Below are positions 53,349 through 62,904 of a DNA stretch of 64,000 bases, one piece after another. A program made the position numbers and the translations under genes. A model generated the notes under the pieces. That model saw nothing but the letters and a program-made list of their open reading frames with translations, searched no databases and was not told where the DNA came from. The stretch spans positions 62,001 through 126,000 of the forward strand of contig JAHDLA010000011.1 in the NCBI GenBank assembly GCA_018436705.1, in the 5' to 3' direction. Numbering within the stretch: position 1 is the stretch's first letter; every line of letters starts with the position of its first letter. The stretch comes from Sedimentibacter sp. Lineage in GTDB: Bacteria > Bacillota > Clostridia > Tissierellales > Sedimentibacteraceae.

Positions 53349-54470
53349 TCATAAAATGACTTTTCCTGTTTTTTTATCAAAAATATGTATTTGCGTACCA
53401 TCCATCTGCACTTTTATAGTATCGCCGGAACAAATATCTGTGTGCGAGGATATCCGCGCAATTATGATATTGTTTCCAAAGCTTAGGTGAAGGAAGCTGT
53501 CTGCGCCCATTGTTTCCGCAATATCAACATGGCAGGTAATACTATCGGCGTCAGAGCCGGAAACTAATGAACCATCCACATAAACATTTTCCGGGCGAAT
53601 ACCCATAACTACTTCTTTTCTGATATATCTTTTTATAGACTGATCCTTGCTGCTATCTTCCGGAAGTTTTATTTCACAAGAGTGTCCTTTGCTGTCAATA
53701 GTGATATAGTATCTGCTTTCGTCACGCGTTAGGATACCATTTATAAAATTCATGGACGGAGAACCGATGAATCCCGCCACAAACAAGTTGCACGGGGAAT
53801 AGTACAGCTCCTGCGGTGTACCAACCTGCTGGATAAATCCGTCTTTCATTACCACGATGCGATCGCCCATAGTAAGAGCCTCTGTCTGGTCATGGGTAAC
53901 GTATATAAAAGTGGTATTCAGTTTTTTATGTAGCCTAATCAGCTCAATCCGCATCTGCCCACGAAGTTTAGCATCCAAATTGGATAGAGGCTCATCAAAC
54001 AAAAAAACTTCAAATTCACAAGCTAAAGCACGGCCTAAAGCCACACGCTGTTTTTGCCCTCCAGACAGAGATTTTGGCATACGGTTCATTAAGCTGAGTA
54101 TACCTAGCATATTTGCCGTTTCCTCTACACGTCGCTTTATTTCATTTTTGGAGGTATTGTGAATCTTTAGGGCAAACGCCATATTATCAAACACAGTCAT
54201 ATGGGGATATAAGGCGTAATTCTGAAAAACCATAGCAATATTTCGGTCTTTGGGAGCAAGTTTATTAACCATGCGACCATTGATATAAATCTCGCCTTTT
54301 GAGATTTCTTCCAGGCCGGAAATCATTCGAAGTGTCGTAGATTTGCCGCAGCCGGACGGCCCGACCAAAACAATAAACTCCTTATCTGCTACTTCTAAAC
54401 AGAAGTCTGAAACAGCAGCAAACCCACAGGGATATTCTTTATAAACATGATTGAGTGATAAATTTGCCAT
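53349..54470 (-). CDS. Sugar-type ABC importer ATPase (MsmX/UgpC family)
   Basis: 373-aa ATPase of the carbohydrate importer family. Walker A GPSGCGKST (about 37-45), signature LSGGQKQR, Walker B VFLFDEPLSNLD, and a C-terminal regulatory OB domain containing MGIRPENVYV. Family members energise one or several sugar, glycerol-phosphate or polyol importers. Third gene of the operon after the binding protein and fused permease. Confidence 0.92.
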   Translation of the reverse strand: MANLSLNHVYKEYPCGFAAVSDFCLEVADKEFIVLVGPSGCGKSTTLRMISGLEEISKGEIYINGRMVNKLAPKDRNIAMVFQNYALYPHMTVFDNMAFALKIHNTSKNEIKRRVEETANMLGILSLMNRMPKSLSGGQKQRVALGRALACEFEVFLFDEPLSNLDAKLRGQMRIELIRLHKKLNTTFIYVTHDQTEALTMGDRIVVMKDGFIQQVGTPQELYYSPCNLFVAGFIGSPSMNFINGILTRDESRYYITIDSKGHSCEIKLPEDSSKDQSIKRYIRKEVVMGIRPENVYVDGSLVSGSDADSITCHVDIAETMGADSFLHLSFGNNIIIARISSHTDICSGDTIKVQMDGTQIHIFDKKTGKVIL

Positions 54471-54542
54471 ATTTGTTCCTCTCCTTTCAAATGATAGTTA
54501 CTATAATAAGATTTGCTTTTTATTTCTATGAACAGGAATTAT

Positions 54543-56273
54543 CTAGCTGTCAATCAGATAATTTTTAGCTATGAAAAAGACAAAACCAGCGGGGATAAGA
54601 TATAGGCAGGCTCCCGCAAAAAACATCCCAGGTTCAGTGCTGAGCATACTGCCCAAATGCATAGATAGCGGCTGTTTATGGATAGATTTTATTAACACTA
54701 CCGCTTGATCTATGACATTCCAATAATCAGCAAATGTCAATACGAAGAGGGAGATAACTGCCGGTTTCAAGTTCGGCAAAACAATGGAGCGAAACACTTG
54801 ACCTTCGGAAGCGCCGCTTAGCTCTGCCGCTTCAATGCATTCTTGCGGAAATCCTTTTATATTCTGCCGAATCCAAAAGACACCTAACGGATTAAAAATC
54901 CCAGGAAGAATGATGGAAGCATACCTATCTCGAAGATTCAAAAAATCTGCTATCAAATAATTGGACACCAATAGAACCTGCAGCGGCATCATCATGATTG
55001 CAATATATCCGAAAAACAGAACCTCTTTATATTTCCATTGCATCCTCTCGAATGCGTAGGCAGCAAGGCATGAAACAATGCATTGCCCCAGAACAATAGG
55101 CAGGGTCATAAAGATGGAGTTTCCATAAAACCGCCAATATGTAGAATGATCGAACAAAAGGCTCTGGTATTGCTCCAATGTTGGATTGTTCGGGTAAAAC
55201 CCTATGTTTACAAAATGCATACCATTCCTTGCTAAATCCAAAGCGTTAAAGGCCGTTACTTCTGTTGTATACCGGTTCACAACCTCATGACTGCTCATGA
55301 TAGAGTTAGAAATTGTAAAAAGCAAAGGAAGCAATATAGCAAGTGCAATCATAACAGCGTGTAAATGGCTGATAATTGATGAGCGTTTTGTCTGAGTCTT
55401 TGGTAGATGTCCGCCTAATTCGAGAGAGGTAAAGGCATTCGACATCCATTTTTGTTTGTAAAACAAAGCAAAAATTACCATGCCAACCAAAAAAATCAGA
55501 ATATAAGATGCGGCAGTCAGCTTCTGCATATTCAAGCTGAAAAACTGGTTATTCATATAGTGCTGCAACGTATACAGATGATTCGGAGGGTAATTCCCAT
55601 AGAGAATATAGAGTTCCTTAAATATTTTAAAGGAATTTATAAACGACAAAACCAAAACAACAAATGTAATCGGAGAAAGATAAGTCCATGTAATGTGGTA
55701 AAATTGCTGCCACGGACTTGCTCCTGTGCAGCTGGCGTACTCGTAATATTCCATTGGAATTCTTTTCATCCCTGCGTAAAAAACCACCGCTGCAAATCCT
55801 GTATTTTTCCAGAGATATATGATAATCGGAATTAAGATTGCCCACCCGCTGCTTGTAAAATTGATAATGGGAAATTCAAGGCTATACAATATTTTATTGA
55901 TTAGCCCGTTTATATCAAAAATTGACTTCCAGAAGTGTACGGTTACACCGGAAGGAATGATAATCGGAAAGATCAATACAGTCATCAAGATACCTTGGCC
56001 ACGTAGCATTCTTTCTAGCAGCAATGCAATGAGCAAAGCAATAACAATCAAAATTGGAATACTAATAATCATAAAAACAGCGGTATTAAATAAACCATTT
56101 TGAAACATTTGATTTTGTACCGTATTTATGAAATTTTGCAATCCAATAAATTCTTTGCTGCTCATATTATTAATCAATGCATAATAAAGTGACAGCACAA
56201 AGGGAATGAGGTAAAACACAGATAATCCAGCAAGGCTGGGCAGGAGATACGGCAGGCTCTTTTTAAATTTCAT
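54543..56273 (-). CDS. Fused double ABC permease (MalF-like plus MalG-like)
   Basis: 576-aa single open frame containing two carbohydrate-type permeases that are normally separate proteins. The N-terminal half (about 1-280) has six helices and the cytoplasmic EAA loop at 175-186 (EYYEYASCTGAS); a 20-residue hydrophilic linker follows (about 281-300); the C-terminal half has six helices and the EAA loop at 478-489 (ECIEAAELSGAS). Both ATPase-contact loops are therefore kept. There is one ATPase gene downstream and one binding-protein gene upstream, so the fusion would supply the whole channel. Confidence 0.92.
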   Translation of the reverse strand: MKFKKSLPYLLPSLAGLSVFYLIPFVLSLYYALINNMSSKEFIGLQNFINTVQNQMFQNGLFNTAVFMIISIPILIVIALLIALLLERMLRGQGILMTVLIFPIIIPSGVTVHFWKSIFDINGLINKILYSLEFPIINFTSSGWAILIPIIIYLWKNTGFAAVVFYAGMKRIPMEYYEYASCTGASPWQQFYHITWTYLSPITFVVLVLSFINSFKIFKELYILYGNYPPNHLYTLQHYMNNQFFSLNMQKLTAASYILIFLVGMVIFALFYKQKWMSNAFTSLELGGHLPKTQTKRSSIISHLHAVMIALAILLPLLFTISNSIMSSHEVVNRYTTEVTAFNALDLARNGMHFVNIGFYPNNPTLEQYQSLLFDHSTYWRFYGNSIFMTLPIVLGQCIVSCLAAYAFERMQWKYKEVLFFGYIAIMMMPLQVLLVSNYLIADFLNLRDRYASIILPGIFNPLGVFWIRQNIKGFPQECIEAAELSGASEGQVFRSIVLPNLKPAVISLFVLTFADYWNVIDQAVVLIKSIHKQPLSMHLGSMLSTEPGMFFAGACLYLIPAGFVFFIAKNYLIDS

Positions 56274-56316
56274 TAGTTACTCCTTTCCCGCTTACTTTAC
56301 ACTTAAAGCACTCCTC

Positions 56317-57714
56317 TTATCTCTGCTCTCCCAAATAGGCAGCAACTCTGGATTGAATAATAGAGGCGGTTTCCTCGGCTGTAGCAAGGTCATAATAGTA
56401 ATAATTTTCTAAGTCTGAATTGATTAAAAAGTATAGTTCCGTTTCAGATGCTTCTCTGTTGCGCTGTAAGTTCCATTCATGGACAAGGGCAATCATCTCA
56501 TCTATTCCATCTTTGGGATTAATATCTTTCCACTGGATAGAATTTCCGAACATATCGATATCCAGTTCGCACTGCAAGCGAAATGCATGCCTAAAATTGT
56601 TAATATTGATTGGCACAAAAGTGTGATAATTCATAACATACTCTTGTGCCCTTTTTCTGTCAGAAGAGTCGGGAGGAGATTTCTCCCCCACACAAAATTT
56701 CAAAAACTCCCATGCAAGCTCCTTGTTGGCGCTGCTAGTTGGGATGCCGTATTCAGCCTGCATTGATCTGAACATAGCATCGCCACCACTGCTTACAATC
56801 GGAACTGGTGCCGATATGTTGGTATAATCGGCTAAAAGATTATAGACATCAATAGCTGTAACCTCTAAGCTGCAGAATACATAGTCAGATTTCATAAAGC
56901 TGTCATCGCCGACAATACGAGTCTTATCCCACTCTTTATAGACAGGGTCATAGGGAGTTACAATAGTATTGGTTTTTTCTAAATATTCTATAAACTTGTC
57001 ACTGTCAAACCATGCTTCTCCTGCTTGTGCATTGTAATATGCCGGAAATTCATATCTCCAAAAATATTCTTTCACAATCCCCGGCAGAATACGAGGCTCC
57101 GGGTTAAGCCCAAGAGAATGCACGGACTCGTATATAGCAAGAATGGATTCATAATCCAATACATCATAATTGACGGAAAGTCGCTCTGTTAAAGGACGGC
57201 TGACCAACATCATGTCGTAAGTAAAAGAAGATGGCATTGTATACAGTGCGCCGTCTATTTCTTTTGCGTTAAAAATATTTGTATAATAATCTGCTTTATT
57301 AAACTCAGGATCGTTATCCATAAAATCATAAAGATTGCAGAGCAATCCGCTTCCGGCATATCGATATGTTGAAAAATGAGATAGGTCTATTAGATCGGCT
57401 CCATTACCACTCATAATTTCTATGGCTGTACTCATACCGTACTGCTCAAGGCCTTTCGATCCCCATTCGCCCATATCCAGTGGTTCTGCCATTTCAATTT
57501 TTACATTGGGATGAAGCTCCATGAAATTTTGCGCATGGCTCATAATTACACCATCATAGTAGGTACTGACTGTCAAGGTACCAGATAAAAGCTCAACTTT
57601 ACTACTTTTTACTGTTTTTTTATGTTCATCAGATTCTTGATTAGAGCAACCGCTAAAAACAAGCACTCCGATCAACAGAATAAAAATGATTGATTTTTTG
57701 AGATTCCTGTTCAT
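56317..57714 (-). CDS. Family 1 extracellular solute-binding lipoprotein
   Basis: About 465-aa binding protein of the sugar-importer type. Signal peptide and lipobox VFSGCSNQ (lipidated Cys23), then TLTVSTYYDG and an ADLIDLSHF hinge region. ATG 57714 has AAGGAG 7 bases upstream; an in-frame start 24 bases earlier would lie inside the terminator tail. It delivers the unknown substrate to the fused permease. Confidence 0.9.
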   Translation of the reverse strand: MNRNLKKSIIFILLIGVLVFSGCSNQESDEHKKTVKSSKVELLSGTLTVSTYYDGVIMSHAQNFMELHPNVKIEMAEPLDMGEWGSKGLEQYGMSTAIEIMSGNGADLIDLSHFSTYRYAGSGLLCNLYDFMDNDPEFNKADYYTNIFNAKEIDGALYTMPSSFTYDMMLVSRPLTERLSVNYDVLDYESILAIYESVHSLGLNPEPRILPGIVKEYFWRYEFPAYYNAQAGEAWFDSDKFIEYLEKTNTIVTPYDPVYKEWDKTRIVGDDSFMKSDYVFCSLEVTAIDVYNLLADYTNISAPVPIVSSGGDAMFRSMQAEYGIPTSSANKELAWEFLKFCVGEKSPPDSSDRKRAQEYVMNYHTFVPININNFRHAFRLQCELDIDMFGNSIQWKDINPKDGIDEMIALVHEWNLQRNREASETELYFLINSDLENYYYYDLATAEETASIIQSRVAAYLGEQR

Positions 57715-57727
57715 ATATCCACTCCTT

Positions 57728-57775
57728 AAAAAAAACAACTCTTTGCAACTGAAAACAGTTTAACAAAGAGTTGTT
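57728..57775 (-). terminator. Terminator directly before the binding-protein gene
   Basis: 12-base perfect stem AACAACTCTTTG / CAAAGAGTTGTT (57734-57775) with an inner AACTG / CAGTT stem, followed by seven or more T on the minus strand. The T-run meets the ribosome binding site of the binding-protein gene, so transcription from the two-component genes must read through it. Confidence 0.85.
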
Positions 57776-57803
57776 TCAAACTTGTATCATAAAATCGCTG
57801 GAA

Positions 57804-59165
57804 TCATTGTTTCAGTTCATGTAGTGGGAGTTCAAACCCTACAGTCGTGCCAAATCCAATCATACTTTCGAGTATTAGGGAGGTGCCGTGGAGGTTTGCT
57901 ATTCTCTCGCAAAGTGTCAACCCTAAACCGAATCCATCATTTATTCCGGCGTGAAATCTATCAATCGTATAGAACGGTTCTTTTATTCTGGGCATATCTT
58001 TTTCAGAAATGCCTTTTCCATTATCACTAACCGTTATTTTATACTTATTTTCTTCTAAATATCCTTTGATGAGGATTTCGGTTGCCTCTGCTTTTTTGGC
58101 ATTATCGCAAAGGTTTTTCAGTAGCGAAATAATGAGGATTTTGTCTGCACAAACAATAGCAGGCTGCATATTCCAAATAAAGTGTTCTCCAATATGGATC
58201 TTTAGCTTTTGGACATCTACCGGCTCTATGGAAATATGCTCATCGGATAACCTCATTAAGTCCATCAATTTCAAGGAAAGTTCGGAAATTCGTTTACTTT
58301 CTTTATAGATGTAATCGGCAGACTTGATCTGAATTTCAGGGCTGTTTTCGTGGCTTCTCAGCATATCAGCATAGCCCATAATTGCGGTCATGGGTGTTTT
58401 CAGTTCATGAGAAAAATTTGCAACAAAGTCCTCTCTGGAACAAACCGCCTGCTCTAAAAAGTTTATCTTTTCTTCAACGGCCTCTGCCATTTTATCGAAG
58501 TTCTGTGCCAGCACTCCTACCTCATCATTGGAGGTGATATGAGTTCTGTCACTGTAGGAGCCGCCTGCTATTCGTTCACTAATATTGGATAGCTTCTGAA
58601 TCGGATAAGTAATATATTTAGATAAAATCCATACGCAAATTATGACACAAATAAGTAACACAATATCGAGCAATAGAGCTTGTCTATATTGTATTTCTTT
58701 TTGTACAAACACATCGCTGATATCATTGACTGTAATAAAATAAACTTCTTTTTTTTCTACAATGAATGTCGAAATAACTCCTAAAATAAAGCTATCAGAA
58801 TTCTCTTTGATTCGGTACCCATCTTTTAAGTCAATCAGTTTTTCTATGAAATCTATATCCGTAATCATTTCATATGAAGAATACAGCATTTCATTTTCAT
58901 CAGTATAAAGGGCTGTACGATTTAAGCCGCCTATAAGCTTCACTGTTTCATAGAGTGCTTGTAAATTGTCATCGAAATTCGATTCATCTCCGTATACTTC
59001 TTTTTCTATAAAAATGCGATAATTCGCGTGCTGCATTTGATACTGGCGGATAATCTGCTCCATAGCAAAATCAAAACTTTTTTGAATAATAAGGTGTCCA
59101 AATATAGAAAACAAGACGATAACAATCAGTGATATGCCTAATGTCAGCTTCGCCCATAGCTTCAC
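57804..59165 (-). CDS. Sensor histidine kinase
   Basis: 453-aa membrane kinase. Helix 1 at 7-27, extracytoplasmic sensor to about 165, helix 2 at 168-190, HAMP to about 235, HisKA with phosphoacceptor His253 (NFSHELKTP) and HATPase with DNGKGISEKDMPRIKEPF and GFGLGLTLC. It starts with GTG, overlapping the response-regulator stop (TAGTG). Probably senses an external cue for the importer operon that follows. Confidence 0.93.
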   Translation of the reverse strand: MKLWAKLTLGISLIVIVLFSIFGHLIIQKSFDFAMEQIIRQYQMQHANYRIFIEKEVYGDESNFDDNLQALYETVKLIGGLNRTALYTDENEMLYSSYEMITDIDFIEKLIDLKDGYRIKENSDSFILGVISTFIVEKKEVYFITVNDISDVFVQKEIQYRQALLLDIVLLICVIICVWILSKYITYPIQKLSNISERIAGGSYSDRTHITSNDEVGVLAQNFDKMAEAVEEKINFLEQAVCSREDFVANFSHELKTPMTAIMGYADMLRSHENSPEIQIKSADYIYKESKRISELSLKLMDLMRLSDEHISIEPVDVQKLKIHIGEHFIWNMQPAIVCADKILIISLLKNLCDNAKKAEATEILIKGYLEENKYKITVSDNGKGISEKDMPRIKEPFYTIDRFHAGINDGFGLGLTLCERIANLHGTSLILESMIGFGTTVGFELPLHELKQ

Positions 59166-59821
59166 TATTCCACCTCCAGCCGATATCCCAATTTGTAAAC
59201 CGTCTGAATTTTATCCGCCCAATCTAACTTTTTTCGCAAACGTTGAATGTGGAGATCAATCGTGCGGGTATTTCCTTGCCATTCTTCATTCCATATTTTT
59301 TCATATAAGCGTTCACGATAAAGAACAATATTTTTATTCTGCACGAGCATTACAAGCAAATCAAATTCTTTAACCGTTAAAAGAACAGGCTGCACATCCT
59401 TTTTTACGGTTCGCCGGATAATATCTATTTCAACATTATCAATTTCGAGCAATGTTTTTCCCTTGCCTACCCTGCGTAGTACAGCTTCTACCCGGGCCAT
59501 TAGCTCTTCCGTTTCAAAGGGTTTAACAATATAATCATCAGCTCCCATATGCAGCCCTTTTACACGGTCTTTTAAGCTGCCTTTGGCAGTGATAAAAATA
59601 ACTGGGGTAGCTGTCGGTTCAATATACTTTATCAATTCATATCCGTCAATTTCAGGCAGCATAATGTCCAGCAAAATGAGATCATATGTATTCTTTTCAA
59701 TCAAGTCTGCAGCAATTTTCCCATTGTTAGCAACTGCACAGTCATATCCCATTCTGCTTAAATTAATTGCAATTAACTCACGTATAGCAACTTGGTCTTC
59801 AACAATTAGAATTTTGATCAT
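59165..59821 (-). CDS. Response regulator, OmpR/PhoB type
   Basis: 218-aa regulator. Receiver domain with Asp52 as phosphorylation site (DLILLDIMLPEIDG), Lys in FITAKGS, and a C-terminal winged helix (RTIDLHIQRLRKKLDW). First gene of the two-component / importer group; GAAAGGAG lies before the ATG. Its target is probably this operon, but no direct-repeat operator was recognised upstream. Confidence 0.94.
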   Translation of the reverse strand: MIKILIVEDQVAIRELIAINLSRMGYDCAVANNGKIAADLIEKNTYDLILLDIMLPEIDGYELIKYIEPTATPVIFITAKGSLKDRVKGLHMGADDYIVKPFETEELMARVEAVLRRVGKGKTLLEIDNVEIDIIRRTVKKDVQPVLLTVKEFDLLVMLVQNKNIVLYRERLYEKIWNEEWQGNTRTIDLHIQRLRKKLDWADKIQTVYKLGYRLEVE

Positions 59822-59910
59822 AAGGTAACTCCTTTCAAATGTATCTTGATTGTATCATGAGTGTTATTGTAAAGCAATTAATCAGTACCTGATCCTTTAC
59901 TGGATAAACG

Positions 59911-59939
59911 AGGGTTTTGAATAAAAAATTCAAAACCCT
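59911..59939. other. Hairpin between the response regulator and the toroid gene
   Basis: AGGGTTTTGAAT / ATTCAAAACCCT, perfect 12-base arms with a 5-base loop. T-runs are weak, so it may be a terminator of the gene at 60034 or an operator. Confidence 0.5.
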
Positions 59940-60033
59940 TATCAGTCTACATAAACACTGACTTTTTCAGCCTTGCACCTATTTTGATCTAATCTTATGT
60001 GACATCTGTACATATAGGATGTCACAACGTAAA

Positions 60034-60975
60034 TTATTTTGCTTGAAAATCATACGTACGTTTTTGTAATCGATAGATTAAAAAAGTTATCCATCTGCTT
60101 GGTATCTTAGTTTGTCCAAAATCAAACTCTGAATATGAACGGGAAACTGACTCAGCAAAGAATTTACCATCAATAGATTTATTCATCACAAATGTAAGCA
60201 TTTCATTAAACTCGGGGGATTTAATCGCATATGGATATAAAGATAAAACGTCAAGCACTCTTAGAATTCCATATTTTACAGCTGGATACTTCAATTTCAA
60301 AAAGTCACTGCCGATCCCAAACCCATATGGTCGCCACGGTTCCATTCTCCTTTTCCAATGCATAAGCAATAAATCAATTGCTCCGTTAAGCCTTGTATCA
60401 TTCCTGTATTGGTCATATTGTCCTAACAACATCAGCACATTCAGATTATCCATCGGGCATGATTCTGAATCTTGAAGTTTCCTTCCGGTGGCACGGCTCA
60501 TTGCACAATGCCATCCACCATCCAACCGCTGATTTTCAAAAATCTTATTGATAAATCGAAGAATGTGTGGGTCATCAGCATATCCCATTTTTACAAGAGA
60601 TGTTAAGATTATCGTTGGAATACAGAAATAGCCGGGTTTTGTTCCATCTTGAAGAACAAATGTCCCGTCATTATTTTGCAGTTCAAATAGAATATTAACT
60701 TCATCCTGAATTTGAATATACTCAGCCTTTAGCCCTATATCAGCGAGAAAGAATAAATCCCAGAAAGCATTTCCTGTACTTGTATATTTTACTTTACCTG
60801 TTTTCAATGCAAGTATCCCGACATTTGAATCTTTTATCCGGCTAATAACTGCCTTTATTTTATAATCATCTGTTGCAGCTGATGGATCTGATTGATTTCC
60901 AAGCAATTGGTTTTCTACGGCAAATTTCAACCATGAATTTTCTTCTGATATCCAATTAATAATTATATTTTCCAT
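60034..60975 (-). CDS. Terpenoid cyclase/prenyltransferase-type toroid protein, unknown function
   Basis: About 313-aa, soluble, helical. Two QW-like repeats, LQNNDGTFV (near 101) and NQRLDGGWHC (near 147), suggest the alpha/alpha toroid fold of prenyltransferases and squalene cyclases, but the catalytic DxDD motif of cyclases is not seen. Could be a non-catalytic or differently acting relative. ATG 60975 has GGAGG 6 bases upstream. Monocistronic. Confidence 0.6.
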   Translation of the reverse strand: MENIIINWISEENSWLKFAVENQLLGNQSDPSAATDDYKIKAVISRIKDSNVGILALKTGKVKYTSTGNAFWDLFFLADIGLKAEYIQIQDEVNILFELQNNDGTFVLQDGTKPGYFCIPTIILTSLVKMGYADDPHILRFINKIFENQRLDGGWHCAMSRATGRKLQDSESCPMDNLNVLMLLGQYDQYRNDTRLNGAIDLLLMHWKRRMEPWRPYGFGIGSDFLKLKYPAVKYGILRVLDVLSLYPYAIKSPEFNEMLTFVMNKSIDGKFFAESVSRSYSEFDFGQTKIPSRWITFLIYRLQKRTYDFQAK

Positions 60976-61109
60976 AGGTCCTCCATTTACGCTGTACCCT
61001 AGTTTCAAATTTTAATAATTGAGTGACCAATACAAAGGCAACTTATTCACCCTGTTGTACCAGTACATATAACTGACATATGAGAAATTATCCTCATAAC
61101 AGATATTGG

Positions 61110-61427
61110 TTATTGACTTTTGGAGAGGTTCTTTTTGTAAACGCAATAAATACACGCCACATAGTAGAGGAAAATAACAATGCCAATCGTAGTTTCACTA
61201 ATAATTTGTCCTGTTTCTTTTGTACCCATATAAATAAAATAGGTCGCAGGAATTATACCAAATAAGCCGCCCCAAAACGCAGTTTTACTTAACAAGGTAC
61301 CTGCAATCCAAAACAGGACTAACCAAACTGCAACAATAGGGTGTATAACACCTATTCCGCTTAAAGCTGCCCAGCTATAGAAAATCGTTAAAATTATTGC
61401 AGGTATAAAAAATACTAGTTTCCTCAT
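61110..61427 (-). CDS. Small membrane protein, 105 aa
   Basis: Three or four predicted helices (about 4-20, 24-44, 48-66 and 76-94) with short loops; not a recognised family. CGGAGG precedes the ATG. Isolated gene. Confidence 0.55.
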   Translation of the reverse strand: MRKLVFFIPAIILTIFYSWAALSGIGVIHPIVAVWLVLFWIAGTLLSKTAFWGGLFGIIPATYFIYMGTKETGQIISETTIGIVIFLYYVACIYCVYKKNLSKSQ

Positions 61428-61657
61428 GTTATCCTCCGATTAATATAAGTAATCTATAATTGAAAGCGATTCTTCCCTCGCTTTTATCTTTTTTCAAGGC
61501 TATAAATAATTCCTAATCCGGTAAACAATCATATATGATATTTTCACATATTTAATTTAAGCCAACTAACCAAAAAATTTAATTTTAATTATTTTTGCTA
61601 ATGCGTGCATAATAAAAAAGGCATAACTAATGTTGGCTTATGAGAGGTGGTGGAATA

Positions 61658-61993
61658 ATGGAAAATCAAGTATTGATAATAATTTTTGTGGGTTTGGTAT
61701 TTTTTATTTTAAGTCTTTTATTTTTGAGAAAACAGACAACTAATAAATTAGATAAGAATACTTCTCTATCAGTTATTAATGCAAAGGTTGAATCTAAGAA
61801 TCAAAGTGTAGATCGTTCGCGGGATGTAAATGGAAAAAGTACTGCTGTTAGATTCTTTGTTACATTTTCCAAAGAAAATGGAGAAATTATAACATTGAAA
61901 GTACCATACCCTAAGTATTTAAAGTTAGAAAAAGGAGTTAGTGGAAGGCTCAAATATAAAGAAGATTGCTTTATTAGTTTTATCAATAATTGA
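61658..61993 (+). CDS. DUF2500-like membrane-anchored protein
   Basis: About 111 aa. One N-terminal helix (about 4-22), then a beta-rich domain with VINAKVESK, VRFFVTFSKENGE and the closing GRLKYKEDCFISF, matching DUF2500 proteins. Function unknown. ATG 61658 is preferred over one 18 bases earlier because GAGAGGTGG lies between them. Confidence 0.65.
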   Translation: MENQVLIIIFVGLVFFILSLLFLRKQTTNKLDKNTSLSVINAKVESKNQSVDRSRDVNGKSTAVRFFVTFSKENGEIITLKVPYPKYLKLEKGVSGRLKYKEDCFISFINN

Positions 61994-62208
61994 TTTTTGG
62001 TTTCCGACTCGTCATTGAAATTCTGAACCCTATCTCACTGAACTTTTGATGCGCTGAAAACTGCCACCTATTAAGCTCCCGGTTATCTTCGGGAAAATAT
62101 TTCTCTTTGATTTTTTCTTTTGCAGCGGAATAAGTTGAATAGAAAGTGTATATATGCATCTTCATCATAGACTATTTGCCTTTTTCACGTTTGGAAAAAG
62201 GGTATGGC

Positions 62209-62904
62209 TCATAACGATAAATAGGATCCTTCCGATGCGAATTTTTTGAAATTCGTCATCAATAAAACAACAAATACCATCCAAGGCATCAGGGACAGCA
62301 AAGAAAAAATCATACCCAGCATCCCTGCCGATGAGGGGATAATCATAAAAAATCCGGAAACCAAGCCCCACCAGCCAACAGACTTCTTAAACTTAGTGCT
62401 TTTTATAATAGCATAAGAAAATAATAGCAGACATATTGTGCTCAACACATAGTAGACATTGAACGCAGTACCTGTATAGCCAGCCATTAAAGCTTCGCCT
62501 GCTGCCAAGTATATATATTGCTGTTCAGGCAACGCCTGAACATACTGATGGCTTAATGTCAGCATTTCAAAGGCAGGATTGGAGGAATAATAACATGCAA
62601 CGCCAATTAAACCAAGTGTTAATGCTATGAGCACAAGCACAAACTTTTCCCGGTATAAGAGTATAAAGAGAGCTAAGTAAAGTATGGCAATAATTATATT
62701 GTTAAACAGGTAGAGAAAATCCAAACTCAGCAGTCCAAAAAACGGATTTCGATGATAAAGTTCAAAAAACCCCTGAACAGTATCCGGTGGTGGCACCATT
62801 ACATAAATAACAATTTGTAATGGAATGAGAATGAGCATTATTAAAGCTGAAAATTTGGCAGTGTTATAAAGCGGCTGAAGATTGATCTTATATCCCTGAT
62901 TCAT
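62209..62904 (-). CDS. DUF4386-type membrane protein
   Basis: 231-aa integral membrane protein with six predicted helices and a C-terminal basic tail. Matches the general pattern of DUF4386 proteins, whose function is unknown. It overlaps the TetR gene by 4 bases (ATGA), so it is translated together with the repressor and is the likely regulated gene. Downstream to 61994 no convincing gene was found. Confidence 0.65.
   Translation of the reverse strand: MNQGYKINLQPLYNTAKFSALIMLILIPLQIVIYVMVPPPDTVQGFFELYHRNPFFGLLSLDFLYLFNNIIIAILYLALFILLYREKFVLVLIALTLGLIGVACYYSSNPAFEMLTLSHQYVQALPEQQYIYLAAGEALMAGYTGTAFNVYYVLSTICLLLFSYAIIKSTKFKKSVGWWGLVSGFFMIIPSSAGMLGMIFSLLSLMPWMVFVVLLMTNFKKFASEGSYLSL

Noticed and set aside
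61463..61484. AAAGCGA / TCGCTTT hairpin followed by T-runs on the plus strand
   Set aside because: There is no plus-strand gene upstream for it to terminate; left unassigned.
61983..62168. 61-codon minus-strand frame after the DUF4386 gene
   Set aside because: No ribosome binding site, no recognisable domain and it overlaps the end of the DUF2500-like gene; possibly a gene remnant, but not supportable.
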